Assembly: GCF_900104555.1 (NCBI RefSeq) | Contig: NZ_FNJU01000005.1 | Coordinates: 132,216 to 196,215, forward strand | DNA length: 64,000 nt | Direction of reading: 5' to 3' | From: Litchfieldia salsa | Lineage (GTDB): Bacteria; Bacillota; Bacilli; Bacillales; Bacillaceae_L | Shown: positions 53,324 through 61,534 of the stretch, piece by piece | How the letters are laid out: the number at the start of each line of letters is the position of its first letter | Position numbering within the stretch: position 1 is the stretch's first letter | Made by a program: the position numbers and the translations under genes | Notes under the pieces: generated by a model | The model's input: only the letters and a program-made list of their open reading frames with translations | What the model was told of the DNA's origin: nothing | Database searches by the model: none

Positions 53324-53983
53324 ATGGGAATACACATTTACTTTAAAAGTCTCTCTAATTTAGAAGGGATTATTCGTTGTCCAGGCAAATTTAAATACCA
53401 AGAACATTCTGTTGCAAGTCATTCATTTAAAGTAACTAAAATTGCACAATTCCTAGCAACCGTTGAGGAAATGCATGGAACAACCATTAACTGGAAAGTA
53501 GTATATGAGAAAGCGATAAATCATGATTACTCGGAATTATTTACTGGAGATATCATGACCCCAGTAAAGTATGCATTGCCAGAACTGAAGGAACTTTTTT
53601 CTCAAGTCGAAGAGTCTATGATTAAAGACTTCCTAGATCGGGAATTCCCAAAAGAATTTCAAAAAGTTTATGAAGAACGATTTAGGGAAGGAAAAGATGA
53701 CACAATAGAAGGAAAGATTCTGGCAATCGCTGATAAGATTGACCTCTTATACGAATCCTTTGGAGAAATTATTAAAGGAAACCCAGAGCCTCTTTTCATT
53801 CAAATTTATCAAGAAGCTTTGGAGACCATCCTGCAATATAAAGAAATGAATTGTGTACAGTACTTTATAGATAATATCCTTAAAGAACTTATTGAAGAAG
53901 AAACAGCATTGTGCTCCACAGTTCAAAAGGTAACAAAAGAAACAATTGATAAGGTCAAAAAATCCCCGTTTGAAGGGCAATGA
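53324..53983 (+). CDS. HD-domain protein, YfbR-like 5'-deoxynucleotidase
   Basis: This 219-aa HD phosphohydrolase has metal ligands H33 (ASHSF), H67-D68 (INHDYSELFTGD) and a later Asp in ADKIDLLYE. Layout follows E. coli YfbR, a 5'-deoxyribonucleotidase of dNMPs, including EHS and TGDIMTPVKY. The ribosome site GTAAGGAGGAATATT is good. It is a single gene with a shared terminator downstream. Function is inferred from family. Confidence 0.82.
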   Translation: MGIHIYFKSLSNLEGIIRCPGKFKYQEHSVASHSFKVTKIAQFLATVEEMHGTTINWKVVYEKAINHDYSELFTGDIMTPVKYALPELKELFSQVEESMIKDFLDREFPKEFQKVYEERFREGKDDTIEGKILAIADKIDLLYESFGEIIKGNPEPLFIQIYQEALETILQYKEMNCVQYFIDNILKELIEEETALCSTVQKVTKETIDKVKKSPFEGQ

Positions 53984-54087
53984 AATAATGTTCTCCTCAA
54001 GCTCCTTTTCCACTTGTTTTCAATGGTTCCACTATTAGTTAAAAGCATTATAAGATTCAAAATCATTGACTTTATGACTGTTATAAT

Positions 54088-54121
54088 AAAAAAAAGACAA
54101 CTTTCAAAAGTTGTCTTTTTT
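54088..54121. terminator. Bidirectional terminator
   Basis: AAAAGACAACTTT and AAAGTTGTCTTTT form a 13-bp stem with loop CA and T/A tracts on both sides, between the HD gene and convergent tnrA. Confidence 0.88.
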
Positions 54122-54124
54122 ACT

Positions 54125-54454
54125 TTATTGTCTTCGTTTAAAATACGCATTTAGCTGACCACGTATCATTTGTTCCTTCGATTCAGATTTCTGTTCCCCT
54201 AAACGCTTACTCGTAATTTCTTTTCTCAAATCTGATGTTTGTAAGCCATCTTCCATCTTATTAGCAATATCCATTAGAGCTTCTACATCTGAAAAAGAAT
54301 ATTTTCGATTACCTTTATTAGACCTTTTAGGGAATATTAATTCTCTTTCTTCATAATACCTAATCTGCCGTTCGCTTAATCCGGTTAGCTCACAAACCGT
54401 ACCTATTGATATAACCTTCTTATGAATATAAGAATTATCACTAGAAGACAACAT
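54125..54454 (-). CDS. tnrA: Nitrogen regulator TnrA (MerR family)
   Basis: This 109-aa protein has a MerR-type helix-turn-helix ([21 protein letters not shown], then [21 protein letters not shown]). The C-terminal tail [11 protein letters not shown] resembles the segment by which feedback-inhibited glutamine synthetase captures TnrA. That tail and length (B. subtilis TnrA 110 aa) separate it from GlnR. TnrA activates nitrogen-scavenging genes when glutamine is short. The gene is preceded by a TnrA box, consistent with known self-activation. The ATG follows AAGGGGGTTAGGC. Confidence 0.92.
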   Translation of the reverse strand: MLSSSDNSYIHKKVISIGTVCELTGLSERQIRYYEERELIFPKRSNKGNRKYSFSDVEALMDIANKMEDGLQTSDLRKEITSKRLGEQKSESKEQMIRGQLNAYFKRRQ

Positions 54455-54525
54455 TGCCTAACCCCCTTGTGTATAAGAACCTCTACAGTAAATATACACA
54501 AAAAGAAAGGGTTTGTGGGAAACTA

Positions 54526-54542
54526 TGTTAGATTTCCTTACA
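54526..54542 (-). promoter_or_regulatory. TnrA box, tnrA side
   Basis: TGTTAGATTTCCTTACA fits TGTNA-N7-TNACA exactly. A minus-strand -10 (TATATT, 54491-54496) implies a start near 54484, placing the box centre at about -50, the usual activation position. Confidence 0.82.
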
Positions 54543-54569
54543 TATTTTTTATATTTTTTTACATTTATG

Positions 54570-54586
54570 TGTTAGTATTCCTAACA
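54570..54586 (+). promoter_or_regulatory. TnrA box, small-gene side
   Basis: TGTTAGTATTCCTAACA fits TGTNA-N7-TNACA exactly. A plus-strand -10 (TACAAT, 54616-54621) implies a start near 54628, again with the box centre at about -50. Confidence 0.75.
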
Positions 54587-54707
54587 ACATTGTGGAAATG
54601 ATTATAAATAGTGATTACAATAGTTCTTAATCAAATAAAAAAAGGTTTTTTCAAATAGAGGATCCGTACAAGGTTTTACCATTAGTAGTTCTAAGGGGGG
54701 GGTAATC

Positions 54708-54845
54708 TTGAAAAAGGAAAAAGCGATATCGATTGCGAATGAAATCATTCAATTAGATCTTCTAAGAGACGAACTATATGAAGAGTTAGTTGCTTTGCTC
54801 GGAAACAAAGCTTCGGAAGTATTAAGAATCATTCAAAATTCATAA
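54708..54845 (+). CDS. Small hypothetical protein, 45 aa
   Basis: The frame starts with TTG after a strong AAGGGGGGGGTAATC site and encodes 45 residues with a helical, Leu/Glu-rich pattern (IANEIIQLDLLRDELYEELVALL, GNKASEVLRIIQ). It contains no Cys, membrane segment or signal. I do not recognise the family. It is divergent from tnrA, and the TnrA box and -10 upstream suggest nitrogen control. An FbpA-like gene follows 99 bp downstream and may be co-transcribed. Confidence 0.6.
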   Translation: MKKEKAISIANEIIQLDLLRDELYEELVALLGNKASEVLRIIQNS

Positions 54846-54944
54846 CATGATTTCAACTCTGTCCTGGTTAACTTTGTTTTAAGTATAGCACATTCTCTAT
54901 GTTTAACATCCATGCGGAAATTTCACAGAAATAGGGTGATTATT

Positions 54945-55109
54945 ATGACAAAGTACCTTCGTAATGCAGTGGAGAAAATGAAAAACCATTACATTGATAA
55001 ACTATTAGAATCCGGTGCTTACAATAATTATGAAGATCAACTTCAATCTCTCACTTTAAGTGAATTAATTGAAGAATATAACAAAATTTCACTCGAGACA
55101 AATCGTTAG
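54945..55109 (+). CDS. FbpA-like small basic protein
   Basis: This 54-aa protein (start TKYLRNAVEKMKNHYIDKLL, ending TLSELIEEYNKI) matches the Fur-regulated basic protein A family, small proteins that in B. subtilis help the FsrA RNA spare iron. A start at 54912 would add eleven residues, but AGGGTGATTATT precedes the ATG used here. No Fur box was seen directly upstream. Placement next to tnrA with a TnrA box suggests nitrogen-linked control instead. Function is inferred by family only. Confidence 0.7.
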   Translation: MTKYLRNAVEKMKNHYIDKLLESGAYNNYEDQLQSLTLSELIEEYNKISLETNR

Positions 55110-55121
55110 TGTATGATTCTT

Positions 55122-55170
55122 CAAGGGTCTAAGTAGGACTTTACTTCGAAGCCACCTTTAGACCCTCATT
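55122..55170 (+). terminator. Candidate terminator after the FbpA-like gene
   Basis: GGGTCTAAG and CTTTAGACCC arms with a long loop, then TTCTTTCT. The hairpin overlaps the end of a small minus-strand ORF, so its role is uncertain. Confidence 0.5.
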
Positions 55171-55275
55171 CTTTCTATTATTAATAAAAAGGATTTTAGG
55201 ACCACATTCACATAGCTTTGAATGCTTTAATTGACGAATTGTCTTTTGACAAACGGGGCATATATTTTTCTTCAA
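55141..55275 (-). CDS. Small zinc-ribbon-like protein, 44 aa
   Basis: The frame starts with TTG, with AGGAG 9 bp ahead. The 44 residues include CPVC at the start and CEC after KHSKL, a possible zinc-binding set of four Cys. The tail is basic. It lies convergent to the FbpA-like gene and overlaps its candidate terminator, which weakens the case. I do not recognise the family. Confidence 0.45.
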   Translation of the reverse strand: MKKNICPVCQKTIRQLKHSKLCECGPKILFINNRKNEGLKVASK

Positions 55276-55563
55276 GACGCTCAACTCCTAATATTTTGAT
55301 TCTCAACTTTATATAACTATTATAACTTTTTTAAAATTAAAATCAATACTTAATTATAATTATTATAATTAAGATTAAACAGACTCTTTTTTCCCTCTAT
55401 ATGCATTTTATCCCACATTTTTCTAATTATTCTGTTAGCTTGCCGTTTCCATTTCATATCCCTACCATAATCCATCTACTTATAAAACCGGCATCTTAGT
55501 TATCGTTTATTTATTAATTATGTTATTTTTTCTTTTTTTCTTACACTTTAAGAAATAATTAAG

Positions 55564-55584
55564 TCATAATTTATTCATAAACTT
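55564..55584 (+). promoter_or_regulatory. Direct repeat upstream of yclI, candidate YclJ site
   Basis: TCATAATTTAT and TCATAAACTTA are 11-bp direct repeats, the spacing used by OmpR-type dimers. They lie about 55-75 bp before yclI. YclJ, encoded nearby, is an OmpR-type regulator. Confidence 0.5.
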
Positions 55585-55638
55585 AGGATAAGCTTCTCTT
55601 ATCGATCGATATACCAATCTTATCTTAAGGAGAAAAAA

Positions 55639-57084
55639 ATGAACTTTATTAAGAGAGCCGTATTAAGTGTTAAATCACGTATAGGAAAGAGTTTATTACA
55701 GGTTTTTATTTTTACAGTCATTTGTGTTTTAGTTTTGTCAGGAATTACTATTCAATCGGCTGCCAATACTTCAAGTGAACTAGCACGACAGAAACTAGGT
55801 GGAGAAGTTACTTTACAAATGAATATGGAAAAGATTAGGGAACAGCAACAGACTGCAGGAGAAAGAACAAGATTCCAAGCAGTACCAATTAATGCCGAAG
55901 TAGCTGGAGAACTTCTTTCGTATTCTCAAGTAAAAGCCTATAATTTCTTTTCATCAACAAATGTATTAGCTACGGATTTTGATCCAATAGAAAATGAAAC
56001 CAATGAAGAGGGAACAGAAAATGAAACCAATGAAGGCAACGGTTTAGGTGGTAGAACTGGTTTTAATGTAGATGTAAGCATTCAGGGGGTTGCTTTTACA
56101 GATTCTGTCGATAATTTCCTCGATGGGACTTCCATTTTAATTGAAGGTAGACATCTTACAGAGGAAGACGTTGATCAAAATGTTACACTGATTGAGAGTT
56201 CACTCGCAAGTGAAAATGAATTAGTCATCGGAGACACAATTACTGTCACATCTCCAAATGAAGAAACTTTATCATTAGAACTTCAAATTGTTGGCATCTA
56301 TGAAACCACATCAGCAGATACAACAGACCAAGGAATGAATCTTACATTCATGAATCCTTATAACATGCTATATGTTCCTTATACAGCTTCAGCTACACTG
56401 AAAGGTGAAGAATATACTGGAATGATTGATAGTGCCATCTATTATATGAATGATCCAGCCACAATCGATCAGTTTGTTAGCCAAGCTATGGGTGAAAGCT
56501 CAATAGACTTTGATACTTATAAATTAGATGCAAATGATACGTTATATCAACAAATGGTTGGTCCGATACAAAATGTTGCTTCATTCTCAAAAAATGTCGT
56601 ATATCTTGTAACGATAGCAGGTGCCATTATTTTAGGCTTAATTGTCATGATGTCAATAAGAGAACGCAAATATGAAATGGGTGTACTACTTGCAATTGGT
56701 GAAAATCGTTTTAAATTAATCGGTCAGTTTATTACTGAGATTATTATTGTTGCTGTTTTAGCTCTAGGTATTGCAACTATGAGCGGAAACCTGGTCGCAT
56801 CAAAAATTGGGGAACAGTTATTAGCACAAGAATTAACACAAACTGAAGAAATATCCGCAGAACCGGCTTCATTTGGTGGTCGTGGTATGGGCTTTGGAAT
56901 GGGGAGAGGCATACAAGCGACAGAGCAAGTTGATACAATCGATGAGCTTCAAATAGCTGTTACATCAAAAGATTTAGTAATGCTAGCAGGTATAGGCCTA
57001 TTAATTGCAATAATATCAACACTAGTCCCTTCTTTATCAGTGCTACGATTACAACCTAAAACAATACTAACTAAACAAGATTAA
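55639..57084 (+). CDS. yclI: ABC transporter permease YclI (FtsX/MacB type)
   Basis: This 481-aa permease has one N-terminal helix (about 18-40), a large extracellular domain (about 45-320) and three C-terminal helices. NVASFSKNVVYLVTIAGAIILGL and SIRERKYEMGVLLAIGE are FtsX/MacB hallmarks, and it ends LRLQPKTILTKQD as YclI does. It carries two low-complexity stretches: repeated ENETNE at about 116-132, and a Gly/Met-rich FGGRGMGFGMGRG before the last helix. The ATG follows AAGGAGAAAA. It forms an operon with yclH, 11 bp downstream. The substrate is unknown; antimicrobial or peptide-related transport is typical of the class. Confidence 0.9.
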   Translation: MNFIKRAVLSVKSRIGKSLLQVFIFTVICVLVLSGITIQSAANTSSELARQKLGGEVTLQMNMEKIREQQQTAGERTRFQAVPINAEVAGELLSYSQVKAYNFFSSTNVLATDFDPIENETNEEGTENETNEGNGLGGRTGFNVDVSIQGVAFTDSVDNFLDGTSILIEGRHLTEEDVDQNVTLIESSLASENELVIGDTITVTSPNEETLSLELQIVGIYETTSADTTDQGMNLTFMNPYNMLYVPYTASATLKGEEYTGMIDSAIYYMNDPATIDQFVSQAMGESSIDFDTYKLDANDTLYQQMVGPIQNVASFSKNVVYLVTIAGAIILGLIVMMSIRERKYEMGVLLAIGENRFKLIGQFITEIIIVAVLALGIATMSGNLVASKIGEQLLAQELTQTEEISAEPASFGGRGMGFGMGRGIQATEQVDTIDELQIAVTSKDLVMLAGIGLLIAIISTLVPSLSVLRLQPKTILTKQD

Positions 57085-57095
57085 GGAGTGAGAAA

Positions 57096-57800
57096 ATGGT
57101 GGCATTACTAGAATTCAACTCAATTAATTATTGGTATAAGCATGAAAACAAAAAACATGATATTTTAAAAGGTGTGAATGTCAGTTTTAAAAAAGGTCAA
57201 TTTTATACAATCGTAGGTCCATCTGGTTCCGGTAAAACTACCTTTCTTGCACTAGCAAGTGCACTAGATCTCCCCAAGGAAGGAACTATTCTATATGAGG
57301 GAAAGGATATAAAGAAAATCGGATTATCGAAATTTAGAAATAAATATGTATCGATTGTCTTTCAATCTTATAATCTTCTTCCATATATGTCTGCTTTACA
57401 AAATGTAATTACAGCTATGGATATTACTAAATCTCCTCAAAAGAACAAACGACAATACGCAATAGAAATGCTTCATAAAGTTGGAATTAATGAAAAGCAA
57501 GCACGACAAAAGGTCTTGACTTTAAGTGGCGGGCAGCAGCAACGTGTTTCTATTGCTCGAGCTTTAAGCTGTGAATCTGATTTAATTGTTGCAGATGAAC
57601 CTACGGGGAATTTAGATGAAGATACAGCAAAAGAAGTGATTCGCCTTTTTCAGGATTTGGCACATAATGAAAACAAGTGTATTATCGTTGTAACACATGA
57701 CCAAAGCATTGCTAGCATTTCTGACGTAAAGGTAAAATTATCTAAAGGCGAAATTTCTATTATAAACAATAAAGAAACATCATCGATGATTTCTAGTTAA
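57096..57800 (+). CDS. yclH: ABC transporter ATP-binding protein YclH
   Basis: This 234-aa ATPase has Walker [10 protein letters not shown] (about 42-50), Q-loop [11 protein letters not shown], signature [12 protein letters not shown], Walker [13 protein letters not shown] and H-loop THD. It is of the LolD/MacB group that pairs with FtsX-like permeases, here YclI just upstream. The ATG has AAGGAGTGAG. Relative order is permease then ATPase. The gene ends at a strong terminator facing yclK. Confidence 0.92.
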   Translation: MVALLEFNSINYWYKHENKKHDILKGVNVSFKKGQFYTIVGPSGSGKTTFLALASALDLPKEGTILYEGKDIKKIGLSKFRNKYVSIVFQSYNLLPYMSALQNVITAMDITKSPQKNKRQYAIEMLHKVGINEKQARQKVLTLSGGQQQRVSIARALSCESDLIVADEPTGNLDEDTAKEVIRLFQDLAHNENKCIIVVTHDQSIASISDVKVKLSKGEISIINNKETSSMISS

Positions 57801-57827
57801 AAAAAGCTGCCTTTGCAGCTTTTTTTC
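57799..57827 (+). terminator. Terminator of yclIH
   Basis: AAAAAGCTGC and GCAGCTTTTTT pair around CTTT, 0-30 bp past the stop codon. Confidence 0.9.
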
Positions 57828-57973
57828 ATAAATATAAATTAGATGATAGCTATTAGGATTGATAGTTAGAAATGAGAGGGTATTTTGGAATAAAAAGGAT
57901 ACGGCTATCATGCAATATCTAATTTTTTTAAAAAAAGAGATTATAATGTTCTTGTAAATGGATCTTCCTGTTG

Positions 57974-59383
57974 TTAATTTTTTGCAGGAAATCGAATTTC
58001 AAATTTTGTTCCTTCATCTTTCTCACTTTTTACCTGAATTTCACCATTATGAAGCTCTACCAACTTCTTAACAATTGAAAGACCTAATCCTGATTCACCA
58101 TACGGGTTATTCGTTCTAGAGATATCAGCTTTAAAAAATCGATGCCAAATGGATTCAATCTCATGTGCCTCAATACCAATCCCTGTATCTTCAATTTCAA
58201 TAATCGTTTCTTTATAACCAACTTTACCCCTTAACCATATTTTCCCTTGAGAAGTAAATTGGATGCTGTTCTTAGTGATGTTAATTAAGATTTGAATTAG
58301 TCGGTCATAGTCAGCGTATATTTGTAAACACTTTGGTACTTCAACGATTATTTCGTTATTCTTTTCCTCTGCTTGGAACATAAGTTGTTCTTGAATAATC
58401 TCCAAAACTTCGCCTAGCTCAATCATTTCTTTTGTTAATAACACTTGATTTGACCTTATTTTCTCATAATCTAAATTCTCATTCACAAGTCGAATGAGTC
58501 TTTTTGTTTCTCGATTTACTAAGTGTATTGCTCTTTGTTTTTCATTTTCAGCGATCATGTTATCTCTAAGCCCTTCAATCATCCCACTAATGGTTGTAAG
58601 CGGTGTTCGAAGTTCATGGGAAACATCTGCAAAGAATTGCCTTCTTCTGTTCTCAAGACTTTCAATTTCATTCTGTGATTTATTAAGCTTCTCCACCATA
58701 TCATTGAAATCATTTGCAAGTTCACCGATTTCATCAAAGCTTGAAGAAGGTACATTCACATTATAATCTCCTAAGGAAATCAATGATGTGGCATCACGTA
58801 TTTTTTGAATCCTTTTCACATGAATCCTGGAAAGGATCCAGCTTAGTAATAGTGCGATAGTAAGCGCAATGATCACCGTGATAAATAAATATCTATTAAT
58901 CTGACTAATCATTTCGCGTGAGCCACTTATAGGAGATGTTAATAACACTCCACCAAGAAATTGACCATTATTAATATAAGGTACTGCAACGAATGAAACA
59001 GCTTGGTCAAATCGCTCAATATCACTTTTTACAACAATGGTTTCACCTTTACTTAGTTTAGTTAGTTCTTTACTTGTCCATCTTATCATTGGGATTTTTG
59101 CTTTATTTGGGTAATTAACAATAAGTTTTTCATCAAAAACTAAATATTGGATATTTCTAGCTCTTAATACCTGACTATATTGATCCGCTGTTCGACTCTG
59201 CCGATTTGGCATTAGTTGAAGATCTTCTAATATGCTTTTTCCATACGCATTTAGTTCCTCAGCTTTATTTTCATAAACAAGGGTTTCAACATAATGAGCA
59301 AATAAAATGCTTAAAATGGAAAAAGCCACAATTAAGATACTTATATGACTTGCAAGTAATTGATACAAATACCTAATTCGCAT
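57974..59383 (-). CDS. yclK: Sensor histidine kinase YclK
   Basis: This 469-aa kinase has TM1 (about 12-32), an extracellular region of about 130 residues, TM2 (about 165-186), HAMP, a phosphoacceptor H256 in DVSHELRTPLTT and an HATPase ending GLGLSIVKKLVELHNG. It matches YclK, the partner of YclJ; the genes overlap by 11 bp, so they are coupled. The yclIH transporter operon converges on it from the other side, as in the B. subtilis ycl region. The stimulus is unknown; in B. subtilis yclJK responds to oxygen limitation through ResD. Confidence 0.9.
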   Translation of the reverse strand: MRIRYLYQLLASHISILIVAFSILSILFAHYVETLVYENKAEELNAYGKSILEDLQLMPNRQSRTADQYSQVLRARNIQYLVFDEKLIVNYPNKAKIPMIRWTSKELTKLSKGETIVVKSDIERFDQAVSFVAVPYINNGQFLGGVLLTSPISGSREMISQINRYLFITVIIALTIALLLSWILSRIHVKRIQKIRDATSLISLGDYNVNVPSSSFDEIGELANDFNDMVEKLNKSQNEIESLENRRRQFFADVSHELRTPLTTISGMIEGLRDNMIAENEKQRAIHLVNRETKRLIRLVNENLDYEKIRSNQVLLTKEMIELGEVLEIIQEQLMFQAEEKNNEIIVEVPKCLQIYADYDRLIQILINITKNSIQFTSQGKIWLRGKVGYKETIIEIEDTGIGIEAHEIESIWHRFFKADISRTNNPYGESGLGLSIVKKLVELHNGEIQVKSEKDEGTKFEIRFPAKN

Positions 59384-60074
59384 TTACTTCCACCGATTCA
59401 TCAAACTTATAACCAACACCCCAAACAGTATGAAAGAAAGGTTGGTTGTCAGTACCAACTTTTTTTCGTAGCCTCTTAATATGAACATCGACTGTCCGTT
59501 CATCACCATAAAATTGATACCCCCAGACTCTTTCTAGTAATTGCTCCCTCGAAAATACCTGACGTGGATGTTGAACAAAATAATAAAGTAAGTCAAACTC
59601 TTTTGGTGTTAAGTTTGAAATAAGTACATTGTTCAGGAATACTTCTCTAGTTTCCCTACTTATTTTTAAAAATTGAGTTTCCAGAAAATTGGTTTCATTT
59701 AATTCAGTTGTTTGACTGTACCTTCTTGTCACAGCTTTGATTCTAGCCATTAAAGCAAGAGGGCTAAATGGTTTCGTCACATAATCATCAGCTCCCAGTT
59801 CCAACCCTAATACTTGATCTGATTCACTGTCCTTAGCAGTAAGCATTATAATAGGTACTGTACTCTTATCTGCCCTTATTTTTCTACAAATTGTGACTCC
59901 ATCCATCCCTGGTAACATCCAATCAACAATGATTACATCAAAGGTTCCATTCTTATATGTGTTATATCCTTCTATTCCATCATTAATAAATTGTCCGTCA
60001 ATACCTTCTTTCGAAAAAAACATTTCTAACATTGAACAAACACTTTCATTATCTTCAATAACAAGAATTTTCAT
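59373..60074 (-). CDS. yclJ: Response regulator YclJ (OmpR family)
   Basis: This 233-aa regulator has a receiver with phosphoacceptor D51 (VDWMLPG) and K101 in VTKPFSP, and a winged-helix C-terminal domain (VFSREQLLERVWGYQFYGDERTVDVHIKRLRKK). It is nearly collinear with B. subtilis YclJ. The ATG follows CTAGGAGGTTAG. The likely target is the convergent yclIH operon, which has a direct repeat upstream. Confidence 0.93.
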   Translation of the reverse strand: MKILVIEDNESVCSMLEMFFSKEGIDGQFINDGIEGYNTYKNGTFDVIIVDWMLPGMDGVTICRKIRADKSTVPIIMLTAKDSESDQVLGLELGADDYVTKPFSPLALMARIKAVTRRYSQTTELNETNFLETQFLKISRETREVFLNNVLISNLTPKEFDLLYYFVQHPRQVFSREQLLERVWGYQFYGDERTVDVHIKRLRKKVGTDNQPFFHTVWGVGYKFDESVEVNAN

Positions 60075-60230
60075 GTTCTAACCTCCTAGCTAACTGTCTA
60101 TCAGGTCTAACTTCTCTTACTCAAAATTAAATCTAAATTGAATGATAAGCAATGATTTTCTATTCATTCTTTAAAAGTTACAGGTTCTGAAATGATTTGT
60201 TAATAGTTTGTTCATATAATGACATAAGAA

Positions 60231-60267
60231 AACCCTTTACAGCGTGTTTCATGTAAAGGGAGGTTTC
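60231..60267 (-). terminator. Terminator of the acyl-CoA dehydrogenase gene
   Basis: CCCTTTACA and TGTAAAGGG form a 9-bp stem followed by TTTTCTT on the minus strand. Confidence 0.8.
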
Positions 60268-61419
60268 TTATGTAAGGGAATTAAAGGCAGATTTAGAAAG
60301 GTTTAATATCGTCATATCATCCATTGGTGGATTATGCAGTCCTGCTCTTACGTCACGATAATAGCGTTGTAATGGATTAGAACGCTGTAGACTTTTTGCA
60401 CCTACAATTCTCATTGCCTTATCAACAACTGAGATAGCTGTATTCGTCGCTATGTATTTCACCACACCAAGTTCAGAGGTAAATTCAGCTTTATTAGGTG
60501 TTTCATCCCACTGTCTAGCCACTGAATACATGAAATGACGGGCATGGATTAATTCAGCTTCTATTTCACCCACTAATCTTTGAACATTTGGCAGGTCTTT
60601 TATTGTTCCTTGAATACTGTTTGGGGAATACTCATTCGCAAATTTAATTGCATAATCTCTAGCAGCAAGGGCTATTCCCAAATAGCAGGCCGGAATATGT
60701 AATAACCAACCATTGGGAGCTGCATTCTTCTTATCGATCACATGTACAAGATCCTCCTCTGAAACTGATACTTCTTCAAGAATTAAATCATGACTAGCCG
60801 TTCCTCGCATTGAAATCATATCCCATGTTTCATTAATAGTTACTCCCGCTAACTTTCTATGAATAACAAATTCACCTAGTTGATCAGTATCTTCAATTGC
60901 AGCAATCACAAGGAAATAATCAAGAGCCGGTGACATTGTAGTAAATGTTTTCCTTCCGTTAACGACCCAATGATCTCCTACTTTTCTTGCAGATGTTTTA
61001 GGCTTACCACCTCTTGTAGGACTACCAGTTTGTGGCTCGGTTGCCGCACGATTCATCAAGCTTCCGTTCAGTACATTAGCAGCCATTGTGGCTATTCGGT
61101 CATCTTGCCATTCCTTCTTTTCTTCAATATCCATCATTACTCCAAGATGCCATCCGATTGATAACGCAGTTGACCCATCTCCTTGTGCTATACGTTCTTG
61201 GTATAATAAAAACTCATACAGAGATATCCCTTCACCCCCGAAACGCTTAGGAACTGTTAGTGACGTGTATCCAATTTTTTTTAGATCTTCTATATTTTCA
61301 AAGGGAAAACGTCCCTCTTCATCATTCTTAGCAGCTCTTTCACTAAATCGATCAGCCAAAATAGAGATTTTAGAATAAAGTTCTTTTTGATTTTCATTCT
61401 TGATAAACGATATCGTCAT
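60268..61419 (-). CDS. Acyl-CoA dehydrogenase family protein (YdbM-like)
   Basis: This 383-aa FAD enzyme has the acyl-CoA dehydrogenase fold: N-terminal helices, a middle beta domain with ATEPQTGS and DHWVVNGRKTFTTMSP, and a C-terminal helical domain ending RYYRDVRAGLHNPPMDD. It resembles B. subtilis YdbM. The usual catalytic Glu is not obvious and the LHNPP ending is typical of the DszC/monooxygenase-like branch, so it may be a flavin monooxygenase rather than a true dehydrogenase. A start at 61443 would add eight residues, but GAGGAG precedes the ATG used here. Confidence 0.8.
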   Translation of the reverse strand: MTISFIKNENQKELYSKISILADRFSERAAKNDEEGRFPFENIEDLKKIGYTSLTVPKRFGGEGISLYEFLLYQERIAQGDGSTALSIGWHLGVMMDIEEKKEWQDDRIATMAANVLNGSLMNRAATEPQTGSPTRGGKPKTSARKVGDHWVVNGRKTFTTMSPALDYFLVIAAIEDTDQLGEFVIHRKLAGVTINETWDMISMRGTASHDLILEEVSVSEEDLVHVIDKKNAAPNGWLLHIPACYLGIALAARDYAIKFANEYSPNSIQGTIKDLPNVQRLVGEIEAELIHARHFMYSVARQWDETPNKAEFTSELGVVKYIATNTAISVVDKAMRIVGAKSLQRSNPLQRYYRDVRAGLHNPPMDDMTILNLSKSAFNSLT

Positions 61420-61496
61420 GAATGAACTCTCCTCTCTCTTCATTTAATAAGATATTTCATGTTCATTTTCTCACATATTTCCTTTTTAAGCCATTA

Positions 61497-61523
61497 AAAG
61501 GACTGTCTGGAAGACAGCCCTTT
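61497..61523 (-). terminator. Terminator of the MMPL gene
   Basis: AAAGGGCTGTCTT and AGACAGTCCTTTT form a stem with loop CC, then T-run on the minus strand. Confidence 0.8.
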
Positions 61524-61534
61524 GTTCAAGCATA

